A DNA stretch of 64,000 bases from CAZAYP01 sp964489425 [NCBI: uncultured Verrucomicrobiota bacterium] (GCA_964489425.1 CAZAYP010000001.1:1-64000); one strand, 5' to 3'. Positions 8,786 to 17,887 are shown, counted from the first letter of the stretch. Notes: generated by a model not told the origin, from the sequence alone. Program-made: numbers and translations.

Positions 8786-9856
8786 GTGGCGGACGTGACC
8801 TCACCGGTGGCGCTGGCGCAGGTGATGGCGCCGACCCGCGGCGGCGTGGCCGCGGCGGTGGCGCGCGCCGTGGAGCTGCTGGGCTGGGACGCGGCGCTGG
8901 ACGGCCGGCGCATCCTGGTCAAGATCAATGGGGTCTCGGCATTCCTCACCCCGGGCGCCAACACCTCGCCATGGGTCCTGGCCGGCGTGCTCGCGATGCT
9001 GCGCGCGCGGTTCCCGCACGCGGAGCTGATCGTGGCCGACAGCGACTCCTCCGCCCGCCGCCAGTTCAACCGGACCGCGCGGCTCTGGGGCTACGATGCC
9101 GTGGCCCGGGAGTACGGCGCCAGCCTGCTGAACCTGGGCGATGGCGGCTGGGTGGAAACCAACCTGGCGCTCCCGGGGTTCCCCGCGCCCCGGGTGTCCC
9201 GCCTGCTGCTGGATTGCGCGGCGCTGGTCAATGTGCCGGTGATGAAAACCCACACCTGGTCCGGCGCATCCTGCGGCATGAAAAACCTGTACGGCTTTCT
9301 GGACGGCCGCCGCCACGAGTACCACCTGATTTTGGACGAGGCGATCCTGGCCTTGGCGCACCGGTTCCCGCCGGCGCTGACCGTGGCCGACGGCTGCGTG
9401 GGCTTGGAAGCCGGCGGCCCGGTGATGGGCGCGCCGCGGGAACTGGGCGTGGTGCTGGCATCCCGGGACGTGGTGGCCGCGGACGTGGTGGCCTTTGATC
9501 TCATGGGCCTCGGCCACGCGAACATTTCCCATTGCCGCCGGGCCTTGGACCTGGCGCCCGGCCTGACCGTGACGCGGGTGGGCGAAGCGGCGGCCGCGTG
9601 CCCGCCCTTCCGGCCGGCGCGGCAGAACCTCAACTCACGCATGCATTGGTGGATCAAGCATCATCCCCGGTGGAGCGGGCTGCTCCGGCATCCCGCCACG
9701 TTTCGCCTGCTGTGCCGGGCGTCCACGCTGTACCAAGTCTACTGGTTTCATGTCCGTGGGGCCCGGGCGCGGCGGCACTTTTTCAAAACCAGCGCTTATG
9801 CCCGGCAGTTCGCGCGCCGGGGGCACATCTACTTGAGTCGGGAGCCTAGATGCTGA
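8786..9856 (+). CDS. DUF362 domain protein
   Basis: A 356-residue protein with the DUF362 core: RILVKINGVSAF near the start and LVNVPVMKTHTWSGASCGMK followed by NLYG (about residues 146-170). DUF362 proteins are often fused to or encoded beside ferredoxins, and their biochemical role is not established. No ferredoxin Cys motif is present here, but an Fe-S protein gene lies four genes downstream. It starts with GTG at 8786, overlaps nothing upstream by more than spacing of one base, and overlaps the next gene by 7 bases, so it is translated as part of the operon. Confidence 0.85.
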   Translation: MADVTSPVALAQVMAPTRGGVAAAVARAVELLGWDAALDGRRILVKINGVSAFLTPGANTSPWVLAGVLAMLRARFPHAELIVADSDSSARRQFNRTARLWGYDAVAREYGASLLNLGDGGWVETNLALPGFPAPRVSRLLLDCAALVNVPVMKTHTWSGASCGMKNLYGFLDGRRHEYHLILDEAILALAHRFPPALTVADGCVGLEAGGPVMGAPRELGVVLASRDVVAADVVAFDLMGLGHANISHCRRALDLAPGLTVTRVGEAAAACPPFRPARQNLNSRMHWWIKHHPRWSGLLRHPATFRLLCRASTLYQVYWFHVRGARARRHFFKTSAYARQFARRGHIYLSREPRC

Positions 9857-11517
9857 CGCCGGAGCAAGCCCCGGATTGGCGCGCTTACCTGGTCCGCGCG
9901 GTGGTGGCCCAGGCGCCACGGATCTTCGGCCTGCAGTGCCGGGTGCCGGCCATGAAACCCTGCGGCTCGTTTGATCGCCCTTACTGGAATTACGGGGTGA
10001 CGGCCTGCCCCAACGCCCGCATGCAGGAAGGCATGCTGACGCTGGCGCTGCTGCACGGGCTGCAGCACCCGGACAACCCCTATCATGGTTGCGCCGCCCT
10101 GGCGGAGTGGGCCGTGGCCGGCCTGCGCAACTGGGCAGCGATCCAACTCAGGTCCGGCGCGTTCAACGATTTGTACTCCCGGGAGCACAGCTACGTGGCC
10201 ACGGCGTTCAGTGGTTATGCCGCGGCCGAGGCCGCGCGGCTGCTGGGCCCCGGCCGGGTGCCGGCGACCGTGGACGCCGCGCTCCGGCGGTGTGCCGCCT
10301 GGCTGGCCCGGGCCCGGCCGGCGCCCGTGACCAACCAGGTCTGCGGCGCGGCGGCCGCGTTGGCTGCGCTGGCGCGGCTCCTCGACGAGCCGGCATGGGA
10401 ACGCCGCGCCGGGGAACTCGTGGCGGAAGTCGCCGCCCGCCAGCACGCCGAGGGCTGGTTCCCGGAGTATGGCGGGCCGGACATCGGCTACCTGTCCGTG
10501 GCCGTCGATTACCTCGCCAAGTATTACGAGGTTACCCAAGACCCATTGGCGGCGGACGCCGCCGGCCGGGCCCTGGAGTTCCTGGCCCATTTCATCAACG
10601 GCGACGGCTCGGCCGGCGGCGAGTATGGCAGCCGCGCCACCGAGTACCTGCTGCCGGACGGCCTGGCCGTATTCGCCCCGCGCTGCCCGGCAGCCGCGGC
10701 CTTGCTGGACGGCGTGACGCGGCGCGGCGCGGCCCTGGCCCTGGACGCCTTTGACGACAAGTACCTGCTGTTTTACAGCTATTCCTGGCTGCAGGCGGCG
10801 ACCCGCGCCGCAGCCAAGCCCGTGCCGGCGCAGCTAACAGCCCTTGGTTTGGCCGCGTTTCCCGGTTGCGGGCTGGCCGTTGTAACCCAGCCGGATTTCA
10901 AGCTCACGGCGAATCTCAGGAAGGGTGGAGCGCTCCACGCCGCCTGGCCCGCGGCGGGCGCGGCGCTCGACGATTCCGGGGTCCTGTTCACCGGTTCGCG
11001 ACGTTGGACCAGTTGCCGCCTGGGCAGCAGCGAACCCGTGGAAACCACGGCGGCGCGCCTGGCCTGCGCCGGCCACCTGGGCCGGCCGTTCGACAACCGC
11101 AACACGCCGTTGAAAAGTTGCCTCCTGGCCACGGGCGCCGGCCTCTTCGGCCTCTCGGCAACCGGCGCACAGGTGTTCAAATCCCTGCTGCGCCGGGCGG
11201 TGATCACCGGACGCCGCGGCCGCGGCCCGCGGTTTGACCGGACCATCGAAATCCTGGCTGACGCCGGCCTGGTGATTGTGGATGAGGGGATGGCTCCGCC
11301 GGGCGCACGCACGCTGGTGCTGGGCGCGCGGCTGGACACGATCTACGGCGAATCCGCCCGCTATTTCACCGCCGCCCAACTGGGCTACCACCAGCTTGAA
11401 CTGGAGGTCGCACGTATTGTGGACGGCGCCGGCCGCTACCGTATCCGCCGCGAATATCGCATCGTCGCCGGCCGACTAACCCTTGACGTGGACGATGGAT
11501 CCCAACCCGCCACGTGA
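9850..11517 (+). CDS. alpha-toroid protein of the glycan operon (heparinase/lyase-like fold, unassigned)
   Basis: A 555-residue protein without a signal sequence. The first about 330 residues are rich in Ala/Leu helices in repeated blocks, including YWNYGVTACPNARMQEGML and EHSYVATAFSGYAAAEAARL, as in (alpha/alpha)6 toroids of polysaccharide lyases and glycoside hydrolases. The C-terminal part looks like beta strands (LELEVARIVDGAGRYRIRRE). The overall plan resembles heparinase II/III-type proteins, but I cannot name catalytic residues. Absence of an export signal argues for a cytoplasmic role in glycan building or modification. It overlaps genes on both sides (7 and 23 bases). Confidence 0.6.
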   Translation: MLTPEQAPDWRAYLVRAVVAQAPRIFGLQCRVPAMKPCGSFDRPYWNYGVTACPNARMQEGMLTLALLHGLQHPDNPYHGCAALAEWAVAGLRNWAAIQLRSGAFNDLYSREHSYVATAFSGYAAAEAARLLGPGRVPATVDAALRRCAAWLARARPAPVTNQVCGAAAALAALARLLDEPAWERRAGELVAEVAARQHAEGWFPEYGGPDIGYLSVAVDYLAKYYEVTQDPLAADAAGRALEFLAHFINGDGSAGGEYGSRATEYLLPDGLAVFAPRCPAAAALLDGVTRRGAALALDAFDDKYLLFYSYSWLQAATRAAAKPVPAQLTALGLAAFPGCGLAVVTQPDFKLTANLRKGGALHAAWPAAGAALDDSGVLFTGSRRWTSCRLGSSEPVETTAARLACAGHLGRPFDNRNTPLKSCLLATGAGLFGLSATGAQVFKSLLRRAVITGRRGRGPRFDRTIEILADAGLVIVDEGMAPPGARTLVLGARLDTIYGESARYFTAAQLGYHQLELEVARIVDGAGRYRIRREYRIVAGRLTLDVDDGSQPAT

Positions 11518-12259
11518 CGCCGCCGCCGCCGGGCAACTTCCCACGCCAGACGAAATCCTGGGCCTGTACCCGGGTCTGTCCGGATGGCAGCGCCTGCTGC
11601 TGCGCACCCGGTTCGTGGCCCTGCCTTGCGCGTACCTGCACGGTCACATCCCGCCGGACGCACAGGTATTCGAACTGGGCTGCGGCCAGGGGGTTCTGGC
11701 CAACTACCTTAAACAGGCCGCGCCCGGACGCGAGGTGACGGGCCTGGACCTGTCCGCCGAGCGCATCCGCATCGCGCAGTCCTCGGTCAGGGGCCGGCCG
11801 GGTTTGTCGTTCCACGCCGGAGACATCACCCGGTGCGAGCTGCCCGCCGCCGCCGCCGGCAAACGCCCACGCGTGTTGATCACGGCGCAGGTGTTATACC
11901 TGCTGGCGCCGGACGCAGCGCAGCAGGTGCTGGCATGGATCCGGCGTCAACTGGGACCGGACGACAGCTACTGGATCGTGGATTACCAACGCCAGCCGGC
12001 GCTGAAATACCTGTTCCTGCGGGCTGAAAACGCGGCCCTGACGCTGGCCGTGCGGGCCGCCCACCGTGGCGCGCGCGCGCGCGCCACGGCCGCGTTCGGC
12101 GAGCGCACGCGCCTGGCGCGGATCCCGTCGCGAACGGCATGGGCGCACCTGCTGGCCGGCGCCGGGCTTGCCGCCGAACGGGTGGACCCGGGCAACCGCA
12201 CCCCGTACCCGCAAATCGTCTGGCGCTGCCGGGCGCCGCGGCCTGGAGCCGGCGCATGA
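11495..12259 (+). CDS. SAM-dependent methyltransferase
   Basis: A 254-residue class I methyltransferase. Motif I is FELGCGQGVLANYL (about residues 58-72), followed by VTGLDLSAERIRIA (acidic loop binding the ribose of SAM) and a motif-IV-like RVLITAQVLYLL. The ATG at 11495 is chosen; a TTG 12 bases earlier is less likely. It overlaps the toroid gene by 23 bases and its stop overlaps the next start as ATGA. The substrate is unknown, but the operon suggests a sugar or lipid-linked glycan; O-methylation of surface glycans is a known role of such enzymes. Confidence 0.85.
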   Translation: MDPNPPRDAAAAGQLPTPDEILGLYPGLSGWQRLLLRTRFVALPCAYLHGHIPPDAQVFELGCGQGVLANYLKQAAPGREVTGLDLSAERIRIAQSSVRGRPGLSFHAGDITRCELPAAAAGKRPRVLITAQVLYLLAPDAAQQVLAWIRRQLGPDDSYWIVDYQRQPALKYLFLRAENAALTLAVRAAHRGARARATAAFGERTRLARIPSRTAWAHLLAGAGLAAERVDPGNRTPYPQIVWRCRAPRPGAGA

Positions 12260-13530
12260 GCCGGGATGCCGCTGCGCGCTGGTCGTTCCCAGCCATCCGG
12301 CGGGACCTCTGCACGCATTGCGGGGTGTGCGTGGCGGCCTGTCCCACGCGGGCCATGGACCTGAACGCGGCGTTGATCCCGGACCTGGCCCGGCCGCAAG
12401 CCTGTACCGCGTGCGGACTCTGCGGCCAGGTCTGCCCGGGCGCGGCCATTGACTTTGCGGCCCTGCAGCGGGACTTGGGCGTGGCGGTGCAAACCGCGCC
12501 GCAACCGGCCGCGGCGTGGCTGGGGCCGCACCAGGAAACCCTCCTGGCCTGGGACCCGCAGCCGGGAGCGGCCGAGCGCTCGTCGTCCGGCGGGGCGATC
12601 ACCGCGCTGCTGCGGCACGCGCTGGCCAGCGGCCAGGTAGCCGCCGCCGCCGTGACCGCGCCCGCGCCGGGCGACCCGACGCGGTTCATCTGCCGCTGGG
12701 CCACGGAGCCGGGCGACCTCGAGGCCGGCCGCCAGGCCAAGTACCAGGTCATCCCGGCGGGCACGCTGCTGCGGGACGTGGCGCGCCTGGGGCGGGTGGC
12801 GTTCGTGGGGCCGGGCTGCCAGGTGGCCGCGCTGCGCAAGTGGCAGCAGCGCGCCCCGGCCCTGCGCGAGCAAGTGGCCTTCTGCATCGGGTATTTCTGC
12901 GCCACGGGCAACCTGGATTACGCGGCCACCCGATTCCTGATTGAGCGGGGCTGCGGCTGGCGCACGGACGCGGTGACCCGGATGGAGTACCGCCACGGCA
13001 CGTACCCCGGCGGGTTCCAGGCCGAAGATTGCGGCGGCCGCCAGCGCGGCTTGCCCAAGGACGCCTGCAAGTGGCTCTACCCCCTGTACACCGAGCCGCG
13101 CTGCATGGCCTGTGTTGATTTCACGGCCGAGCTGGCCGACGTTTCGTTCGGCGATCCGTTCGCCGCCTGCACGCGGCCGCAGGGCCAGAGCGCGGGGGTG
13201 CTGCGCACCGCGCGTGGGGTGCGCCTGTGCCGGTCCGCCGCGGCCGCCGGCGCCCTGGCCACGGCGCCGCTGGCCGCCGCCGACCTGGTGGCCGCGCAGC
13301 GCTTCCAGTTTTATGTTTCCCGCCAGGCCATCCCGCGGCGCAACGCGCGGCGGGGCGGGCCGGAGTTCTCCCTTGCCATGCCGCGCCCGGCGCTGCGCGA
13401 CGCGCGACTGGCGTGGAAAGCCGCGGTCCTGTTCCTGGTGTTCCAGATCCGCCGGCCCCTGCGCTGGCTGCTGCGGCGCCTCCCCTTCGCGGTGTTCGCC
13501 GGCCTGTCCCGGGCCAGCTCGCGAGGCTAA
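12256..13530 (+). CDS. FrhB/FdhB-like (coenzyme F420 hydrogenase beta family) Fe-S protein
   Basis: A 424-residue protein with two N-terminal [4Fe-4S] ferredoxin motifs, LCTHCGVCVAACP (about 17-29) and ACTACGLCGQVCPG (about 48-61). The FrhB domain follows: SSGGAITALLRHAL, KYQVIPAG, VAFVGPGCQVAALRK and the C-terminal RCMACVDFTAELADVSFGDP. Family members bind FAD and move electrons; many occur in exopolysaccharide clusters of organisms without F420, where their role is undefined. The first ATG overlaps the previous stop (ATGA), indicating coupled translation. A sugar reduction or oxidation step, possibly with the DUF362 protein, is a reasonable inference but unproven. Confidence 0.85.
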   Translation: MSRDAAARWSFPAIRRDLCTHCGVCVAACPTRAMDLNAALIPDLARPQACTACGLCGQVCPGAAIDFAALQRDLGVAVQTAPQPAAAWLGPHQETLLAWDPQPGAAERSSSGGAITALLRHALASGQVAAAAVTAPAPGDPTRFICRWATEPGDLEAGRQAKYQVIPAGTLLRDVARLGRVAFVGPGCQVAALRKWQQRAPALREQVAFCIGYFCATGNLDYAATRFLIERGCGWRTDAVTRMEYRHGTYPGGFQAEDCGGRQRGLPKDACKWLYPLYTEPRCMACVDFTAELADVSFGDPFAACTRPQGQSAGVLRTARGVRLCRSAAAAGALATAPLAAADLVAAQRFQFYVSRQAIPRRNARRGGPEFSLAMPRPALRDARLAWKAAVLFLVFQIRRPLRWLLRRLPFAVFAGLSRASSRG

Positions 13531-13539
13531 CCAGGTGCC

Positions 13540-14031
13540 ATGCCCATGATCCACCCGCCACCAGGTTCCGCCGCCGCCGACCCACGCCGCTTCCCGGCCC
13601 ACCTGCTGGGCGCGTTATGGAACCGCCATGTTTATGTGGGGCTGCAGTACGACCTGTGGCGCTACGTGTTTTTCATCGGGCTGGCCACGCTGCTGGAGCT
13701 GCTGTTGTTTGTCCTGCTGGTGCGGGGCCTGGGCGTGCACGCGCTCGTGGCCCACCCCATCACCTACGTGTTCGGCGTGGCGCTGACGTATTACCTCATG
13801 TTCCGGGCCATCTTCACCACGCGCAAAGCCTGGGGCTTGCAGGCCCTGGCGTTATACCTGGTCACGGTGGTGCTCGGGCTCCTGTTCAGCCAGGGGATCG
13901 TGTACCTGGCCGTAGTCGTGGCGCGCTGGCCGGCCTTGGCCGGAAAAATCATCGCCATCGGCGCGACGGTATTGTTTAATTTCTTCCTGCGGCGGGCATG
14001 GCTAATCTCAACGCCGCGGCCAACGCCATGA
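13540..14031 (+). CDS. GtrA-family membrane protein
   Basis: A 163-residue protein with four membrane segments and the GtrA pattern YDLWRYVFFIGLATLLELLL, FGVALTYYLMFRAIF and TVLFNFFLRRAWLI. GtrA-like proteins are thought to flip polyprenyl-phosphate-linked sugars across the membrane. Its place between the GT2 gene and a GT-C-like gene fits that role: GT2 loads the sugar, GtrA translocates it, the GT-C protein transfers it outside. AGGTG precedes the ATG at 13540. Confidence 0.88.
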   Translation: MPMIHPPPGSAAADPRRFPAHLLGALWNRHVYVGLQYDLWRYVFFIGLATLLELLLFVLLVRGLGVHALVAHPITYVFGVALTYYLMFRAIFTTRKAWGLQALALYLVTVVLGLLFSQGIVYLAVVVARWPALAGKIIAIGATVLFNFFLRRAWLISTPRPTP

Positions 14032-14747
14032 AAAATGACCCTTGGAAACAGGCCCAGCAGCGGCACTACGACGCCGGCGGACGCGTCGGCCGGACGCGCA
14101 TCCTGGAGCGGTTCCTGCGCCGCCGGCGCGCGGTGCTGGACGCCGCCGTGCCCTGGCCCGCAACCGGGGCGGTGCTGGATGTCGGCTGCGGCGAGGGACA
14201 GTTCCTGGAATACCTGTTCCTGCCGCGCGGCTACCGCCTGTTCGGCCTCGACCTGTCGGAGGGCAACGTCGCCGCCTGCCGCGCACGCCTGCCCGACGCC
14301 CACGTCACCCAGGGCGATGCGGAGCAACTGCCCTACGCGGCAGACCAGTTTGACGTGGTGTTTGTCAACGGCGTGTTCCACCATGTGAAGCAGGACCTGG
14401 GCATGGCCGCGGAGCTGGTGCGCGTGGCCCGGCCCGGCGGCTGGCTGGCGATCATTGAGCCGAATCGCCGCAACCCCCTGTACGCCGCGGTGGCGCTGGC
14501 CCAGCGCCACGAGCGCGGGTTGCTGCGGTTTGACGCGCGGCGCCTCTTTGCGTTTCTGGCCCCGCGCCTGGAGCAGGCGCAACTGGTGCCGTTCAGCCAC
14601 TTCGATTTCCCTTTTTATGGGTTTCCGCCGGCCTGGCTGGAGCCGGCCGTGGACCGCCTGCAGCGTGGTCGGCCGCGGACCGGCCTGCACACCCACTTTC
14701 TGCTCGTGGGCCGGAAGCCGGGGGCTGAGCCGTGCGCCGCTTCCTGA
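14028..14747 (+). CDS. SAM-dependent methyltransferase (Methyltransf_11 type)
   Basis: A 239-residue class I methyltransferase. VLDVGCGEGQFLEYL is motif I (about residues 48-62), LFGLDLSEGNVAACRARLP follows, then QGDAEQLPYAADQFDVVFV and NGVFHHVKQ (motifs II-III) and ARPGGWLAIIEPNRRNPLY. I choose the ATG at 14028 because it overlaps the GtrA stop as ATGA; an in-frame ATG at 13998 would add ten residues. It is the second methyltransferase of the operon and not close in sequence to the first, so two different glycan positions or substrates are likely. Confidence 0.85.
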   Translation: MKNDPWKQAQQRHYDAGGRVGRTRILERFLRRRRAVLDAAVPWPATGAVLDVGCGEGQFLEYLFLPRGYRLFGLDLSEGNVAACRARLPDAHVTQGDAEQLPYAADQFDVVFVNGVFHHVKQDLGMAAELVRVARPGGWLAIIEPNRRNPLYAAVALAQRHERGLLRFDARRLFAFLAPRLEQAQLVPFSHFDFPFYGFPPAWLEPAVDRLQRGRPRTGLHTHFLLVGRKPGAEPCAAS

Positions 14748-16654
14748 ACCCTTGGGGCCTGGCGTGGTGCGGGGTGGCCCTGGCCCTGTCGGCCGTGTGC
14801 GGATACCATAACCTTGTCTACCAGCGCGTAGCCGCGCAGACCGGGCTGCGCCAGGTGGGCATGTACAGCACCGCCCGGCACAGTTACGCGCCCGTAGCCA
14901 AGGCGATCGCGCGCGGGCACTGGCCGCCCACGGACTATTGCCTGTACGAAAACCGGCACGCAACCTACCCGCACACCTGGCCGGTGCTCTCCTCCGCACT
15001 CCTTGGCGCAGTGACGCTGGCGGCCGGGTCGGTGACCCGCGCCTTCATCTTCCTGGACTTTCTCCTGCCGGTACTGGCCTTGCTCGTGGCGTACCGGATC
15101 GGCCGGGCGTTGGGCTGGATGCGTGGCCTGGCGCTGTTCTGGGGATGTGTAACCGTGCTGGCGCCGGCCTGGTACCAGTGCTGGTATCCCGACTGGCTGC
15201 GCATGGACACCGTGTTCCGCGAGGGCCTGGGGACCCCCCGGGCCTGGTGGCACCTGCTGCGCTGCTGGGCGCCATGGCTGGACCCACGGGTAGTGGCGCC
15301 ATCGGCCTGGCCCTGGGTCACCCGCCTGCAGGCGCCGGCGCTGAGCAACGTATTCCTGCTGCTGGGCATCTGGGGTTGCGTCAACGCCCTGCGCCGGCCG
15401 GCGGCGGTGCGGCCCTGGCTGGCCGCGGGCGGGCTATGCGCGTTGAACCTGTACGTGTACTACCATGCCGGCGTGTTCCTGGTGCTGCTGCTGGCCCTGA
15501 CCTGCCTGGCCGGGCGGGCCTTGGGTCGCGTATCCTGGCCCGCGGCCTGGGCGGCGGCCGGGGCCGTGCTCGCGGCCGGGCTGCCGTTCCTGGCCAACAT
15601 GGCCTGGCTGGCGACGCGGGATTGGTTCGCGGATTTCGAGGTGCGCCTGGGCTTTGAGGCGGGCCACACGCCGCGCTGGGGGCTGTGGCCCGACTACCTC
15701 GGCTGGGCATGCCTGGCGCTGGCGGCATGGGGCGTGGCGCGGCGCGGCGCGCGCGCCGATGCGGCGCAGGCGCCCCTGATGCTGGCGATCCCCCTGGCCA
15801 TGGCGCTGGCGCTGAACCTCCAGATCCTGACCGGGAAGATCACCCACCCCACCCGGTTTACCCTCTATGCGTTTCCCATCCCCGCCGGGCTGGTGGTCCT
15901 GTGGCTGTTGATAGCCGGCTGGCACGCGCTGCGCACGGCCGGACGCGTCGGGCCGACAGACCTCGTCCGGCTGCGACGGTGCGCGGCGGCGGCGGGTTGG
16001 CTGTTCCTCCTGGCCACGGCCGCGCGCACCGCCTACAGTTCCTCCGCCATCGCCCAATCCTACTACTACCTGAGCCAGCCGCTGAGCCACCTGCAATTCG
16101 ACTACTCGCGCCAGGCCACGGACTGGGTCCAGCGCCAGGGCACGGCTGACTTCGTGGCGCTGGCCCTGGACCCGCAGATCAACCTGGACCTGCTGACCCT
16201 GACCGACGCCTGGCTGTTCCTGCCCTATTCCGTCGGCACGGTGGCCCCCACCCGGGAGCTTGAAGAGCGCTTCCTGCGGGGGGCCAAGCTGGCCGGCGTG
16301 CCGCCCGCCGCGCTCCCCGACCTGTACCGCCGGCTGAACGATTTCCTCTCCAACTACCGCTTTTACCGGCAGGCGCCTGACGTGCACCTGCGCGGCGTGG
16401 GCAAAGCGCTGATCCCCTCCGCCTTCCTCAAGGATCTGGCCACGCGCTACGCCGCGCTGCCGGAGGACACCGCATCACTCCTGGCCGGCCGGCGGCTCGA
16501 TGCCATCATCCTTTCCTGGACCGCCACCAACTTGACTGGCACGGTGCTCTACAACGAGGAACAGATTCTTGCGCGGGGATTCACGCCGACCTGGCGCAGC
16601 CGAGATTTGGTGGTGTATCAGCGCCGCGGCAGCCCGGCTGTTACCGGCCCTTGA
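14732..16654 (+). CDS. polytopic membrane protein, GT-C glycosyltransferase-like
   Basis: A 640-residue protein with about ten to twelve hydrophobic segments in the first 460 residues and a soluble C-terminal domain of about 180 residues. This is the layout of GT-C transferases (ArnT/PMT-like) that use polyprenyl-phosphate sugars on the outer face of the membrane. I cannot identify the catalytic acidic pair with confidence, so the call rests on topology and on the GT2 + GtrA context. The start is GTG at 14732, overlapping the methyltransferase gene by 16 bases. It is the last gene of the operon; the convergent FGE-like gene begins 42 bases after its stop. Confidence 0.7.
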   Translation: MRRFLNPWGLAWCGVALALSAVCGYHNLVYQRVAAQTGLRQVGMYSTARHSYAPVAKAIARGHWPPTDYCLYENRHATYPHTWPVLSSALLGAVTLAAGSVTRAFIFLDFLLPVLALLVAYRIGRALGWMRGLALFWGCVTVLAPAWYQCWYPDWLRMDTVFREGLGTPRAWWHLLRCWAPWLDPRVVAPSAWPWVTRLQAPALSNVFLLLGIWGCVNALRRPAAVRPWLAAGGLCALNLYVYYHAGVFLVLLLALTCLAGRALGRVSWPAAWAAAGAVLAAGLPFLANMAWLATRDWFADFEVRLGFEAGHTPRWGLWPDYLGWACLALAAWGVARRGARADAAQAPLMLAIPLAMALALNLQILTGKITHPTRFTLYAFPIPAGLVVLWLLIAGWHALRTAGRVGPTDLVRLRRCAAAAGWLFLLATAARTAYSSSAIAQSYYYLSQPLSHLQFDYSRQATDWVQRQGTADFVALALDPQINLDLLTLTDAWLFLPYSVGTVAPTRELEERFLRGAKLAGVPPAALPDLYRRLNDFLSNYRFYRQAPDVHLRGVGKALIPSAFLKDLATRYAALPEDTASLLAGRRLDAIILSWTATNLTGTVLYNEEQILARGFTPTWRSRDLVVYQRRGSPAVTGP

Positions 16655-16696
16655 GCGCTGGCGCCGGCGACCGGGCCGATGGTCGCCACACGGCGC

Positions 16697-17488
16697 TCAG
16701 CGTGACAGCACCAGGCGGAATCCGTCAAAGCGGCTCTTGATATCGTAAATGTCGCGGTCGTCGCAGCGGAGTTGTTCCGGATCGCTGATATACCAGCCCA
16801 TGCCATGCCAGGCGCCGAACGCCTGCCCGGTGGCGTCCGCGGCGCAGGCCTCGGCCACGTTGCCGCCCACGCCGTACAAGCCCCAGGCATTGGCGCCGCT
16901 TTTCTCGACGGCGCAGGTTACCGGGTGGCCGTCGTAATAGTCGTGGATCTTGGAAAATTCGCCGGCGTCTTCCCGCGCGAGGTAGTTGCCGGAGGTCGGC
17001 GGCCAGCCATTGCCCCAGGGATACCGGCGTTGGTCCCCGCACCGGCAATACACAAGCCACTCGGCTTCCGCGGGCAGGCGGTAGCGCGCACCGTGCAGGT
17101 CCGGGCCATCCTGGAAGGTCAGCCATTCGGCAAACCGGCGGGCATCGTCAAAACTGATCTTCACGACCGGCTGGCGATCCCCATTCAGACTGAAGCGGGC
17201 AAAGTCCCGGCTGTGATGGGTGGGTTTGTACAGGCGGTAGTCGCGATTGGTCACCTCGTACCGGCCCACCCAGATTTTCAGCGCCGGGACCCAGACAAAC
17301 TCCATGCCGCTGACCGGCGAAACCCAGGTCTGCCCGGCGACCGGGCCAGTGGCGCTGGCCGGACCCATGCGGGGCAACGGCGCACGGTTCACAGGGTCCT
17401 GGCTCGCGCATCCCGTGATGCAAAAAGCGACCAGGACCAACAGCATCCGGTACCCCGGGCCGAACGCCGCAATTTCCCGCGGCATCAT
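16697..17488 (-). CDS. FGE/SUMF1-fold lipoprotein, probably non-catalytic
   Basis: A 263-residue lipoprotein: MMPREIAAFGPGYR, hydrophobic core, then FCITG-C lipobox. The body matches the FGE-sulfatase fold: FVWVPALKIWVGRYEVTNRD, PVVKISFDDARRFAEWL, YRLPAEAEW, YPWGNGW, NAWGLYGVGGNVAE and a final DGFRLVLSR. True formylglycine-generating enzymes need a Cys pair in the GGSW-x-C region. Here that region reads GAWHGMGWYISDPEQ without it, so binding or signalling is more likely than sulfatase activation. Many such paralogs act as binding domains (family knowledge). ATG at 17488 is preferred over GTG at 17494, with AGGA upstream. Confidence 0.8.
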   Translation of the reverse strand: MMPREIAAFGPGYRMLLVLVAFCITGCASQDPVNRAPLPRMGPASATGPVAGQTWVSPVSGMEFVWVPALKIWVGRYEVTNRDYRLYKPTHHSRDFARFSLNGDRQPVVKISFDDARRFAEWLTFQDGPDLHGARYRLPAEAEWLVYCRCGDQRRYPWGNGWPPTSGNYLAREDAGEFSKIHDYYDGHPVTCAVEKSGANAWGLYGVGGNVAEACAADATGQAFGAWHGMGWYISDPEQLRCDDRDIYDIKSRFDGFRLVLSR

Positions 17489-17589
17489 AGGCACCGATTC
17501 CTAACTCTCATGATCATAAGACGATACACCACGAAACGCAGCGAGGCAATTTTTTACCGCTACAGTTCAGTTCCCCGTTATAACCCGCG

Positions 17590-17605
17590 TGGCACGGTTC
17601 TTGCT
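17590..17605 (+). promoter_or_regulatory. sigma-54 (RpoN) -24/-12 promoter
   Basis: TGGCAC-GGTTC-TTGCT matches the RpoN consensus TGGCAC-N5-TTGCW exactly, with the required spacing. It lies 33 bases upstream of the zinc-ribbon microprotein ATG and on its strand. An enhancer-binding activator would be required; no obvious tandem activator site was recognised in 17489-17589. Confidence 0.85.
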
Positions 17606-17638
17606 CATATGCAGATGGGTAATATAACGAGGTGCAAC

Positions 17639-17863
17639 ATGAACGAACAAAACGATAGAATAGTGCAGTGTTGCGACTGTGGCCGGATCCGGATGGGATT
17701 AAGCTGGCTGGCCCCGGACTACGCCACCCTGAACAACGTGGTGTTCACCCATGGGTATTGCCCGGAATGCCTGCACGTGGCGCTGAAAAAAATTGAAGAG
17801 CATTACAGCCTTAACTTTGCGACCGAAAAAGTGGCCTCGGCGTGTTCGTTGAATGTAGCCTGA
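17639..17863 (+). CDS. stand-alone zinc-ribbon microprotein, sigma-54 controlled
   Basis: A 74-residue protein starting MNEQNDRIVQCCDCGRIR. The pattern CxxCxxIR, about 26 residues, then FTHGYCPECL, is a four-Cys zinc ribbon. The same pattern (C-x2-C-x-x-IR with fSHGiCPeC) is commonly seen at the C-terminus of PAS histidine kinases and response regulators (from memory of those families); here it is a separate protein. GAGGTG lies 6 bases before the ATG, a perfect -24/-12 promoter precedes it and a strong terminator follows, so it is a complete monocistronic unit. Function unknown; a signalling partner or adaptor is plausible. Lower GC than its neighbours. Confidence 0.8.
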   Translation: MNEQNDRIVQCCDCGRIRMGLSWLAPDYATLNNVVFTHGYCPECLHVALKKIEEHYSLNFATEKVASACSLNVA

Positions 17864-17887
17864 AGAGCAGCTCTTGGGACAGGCACT

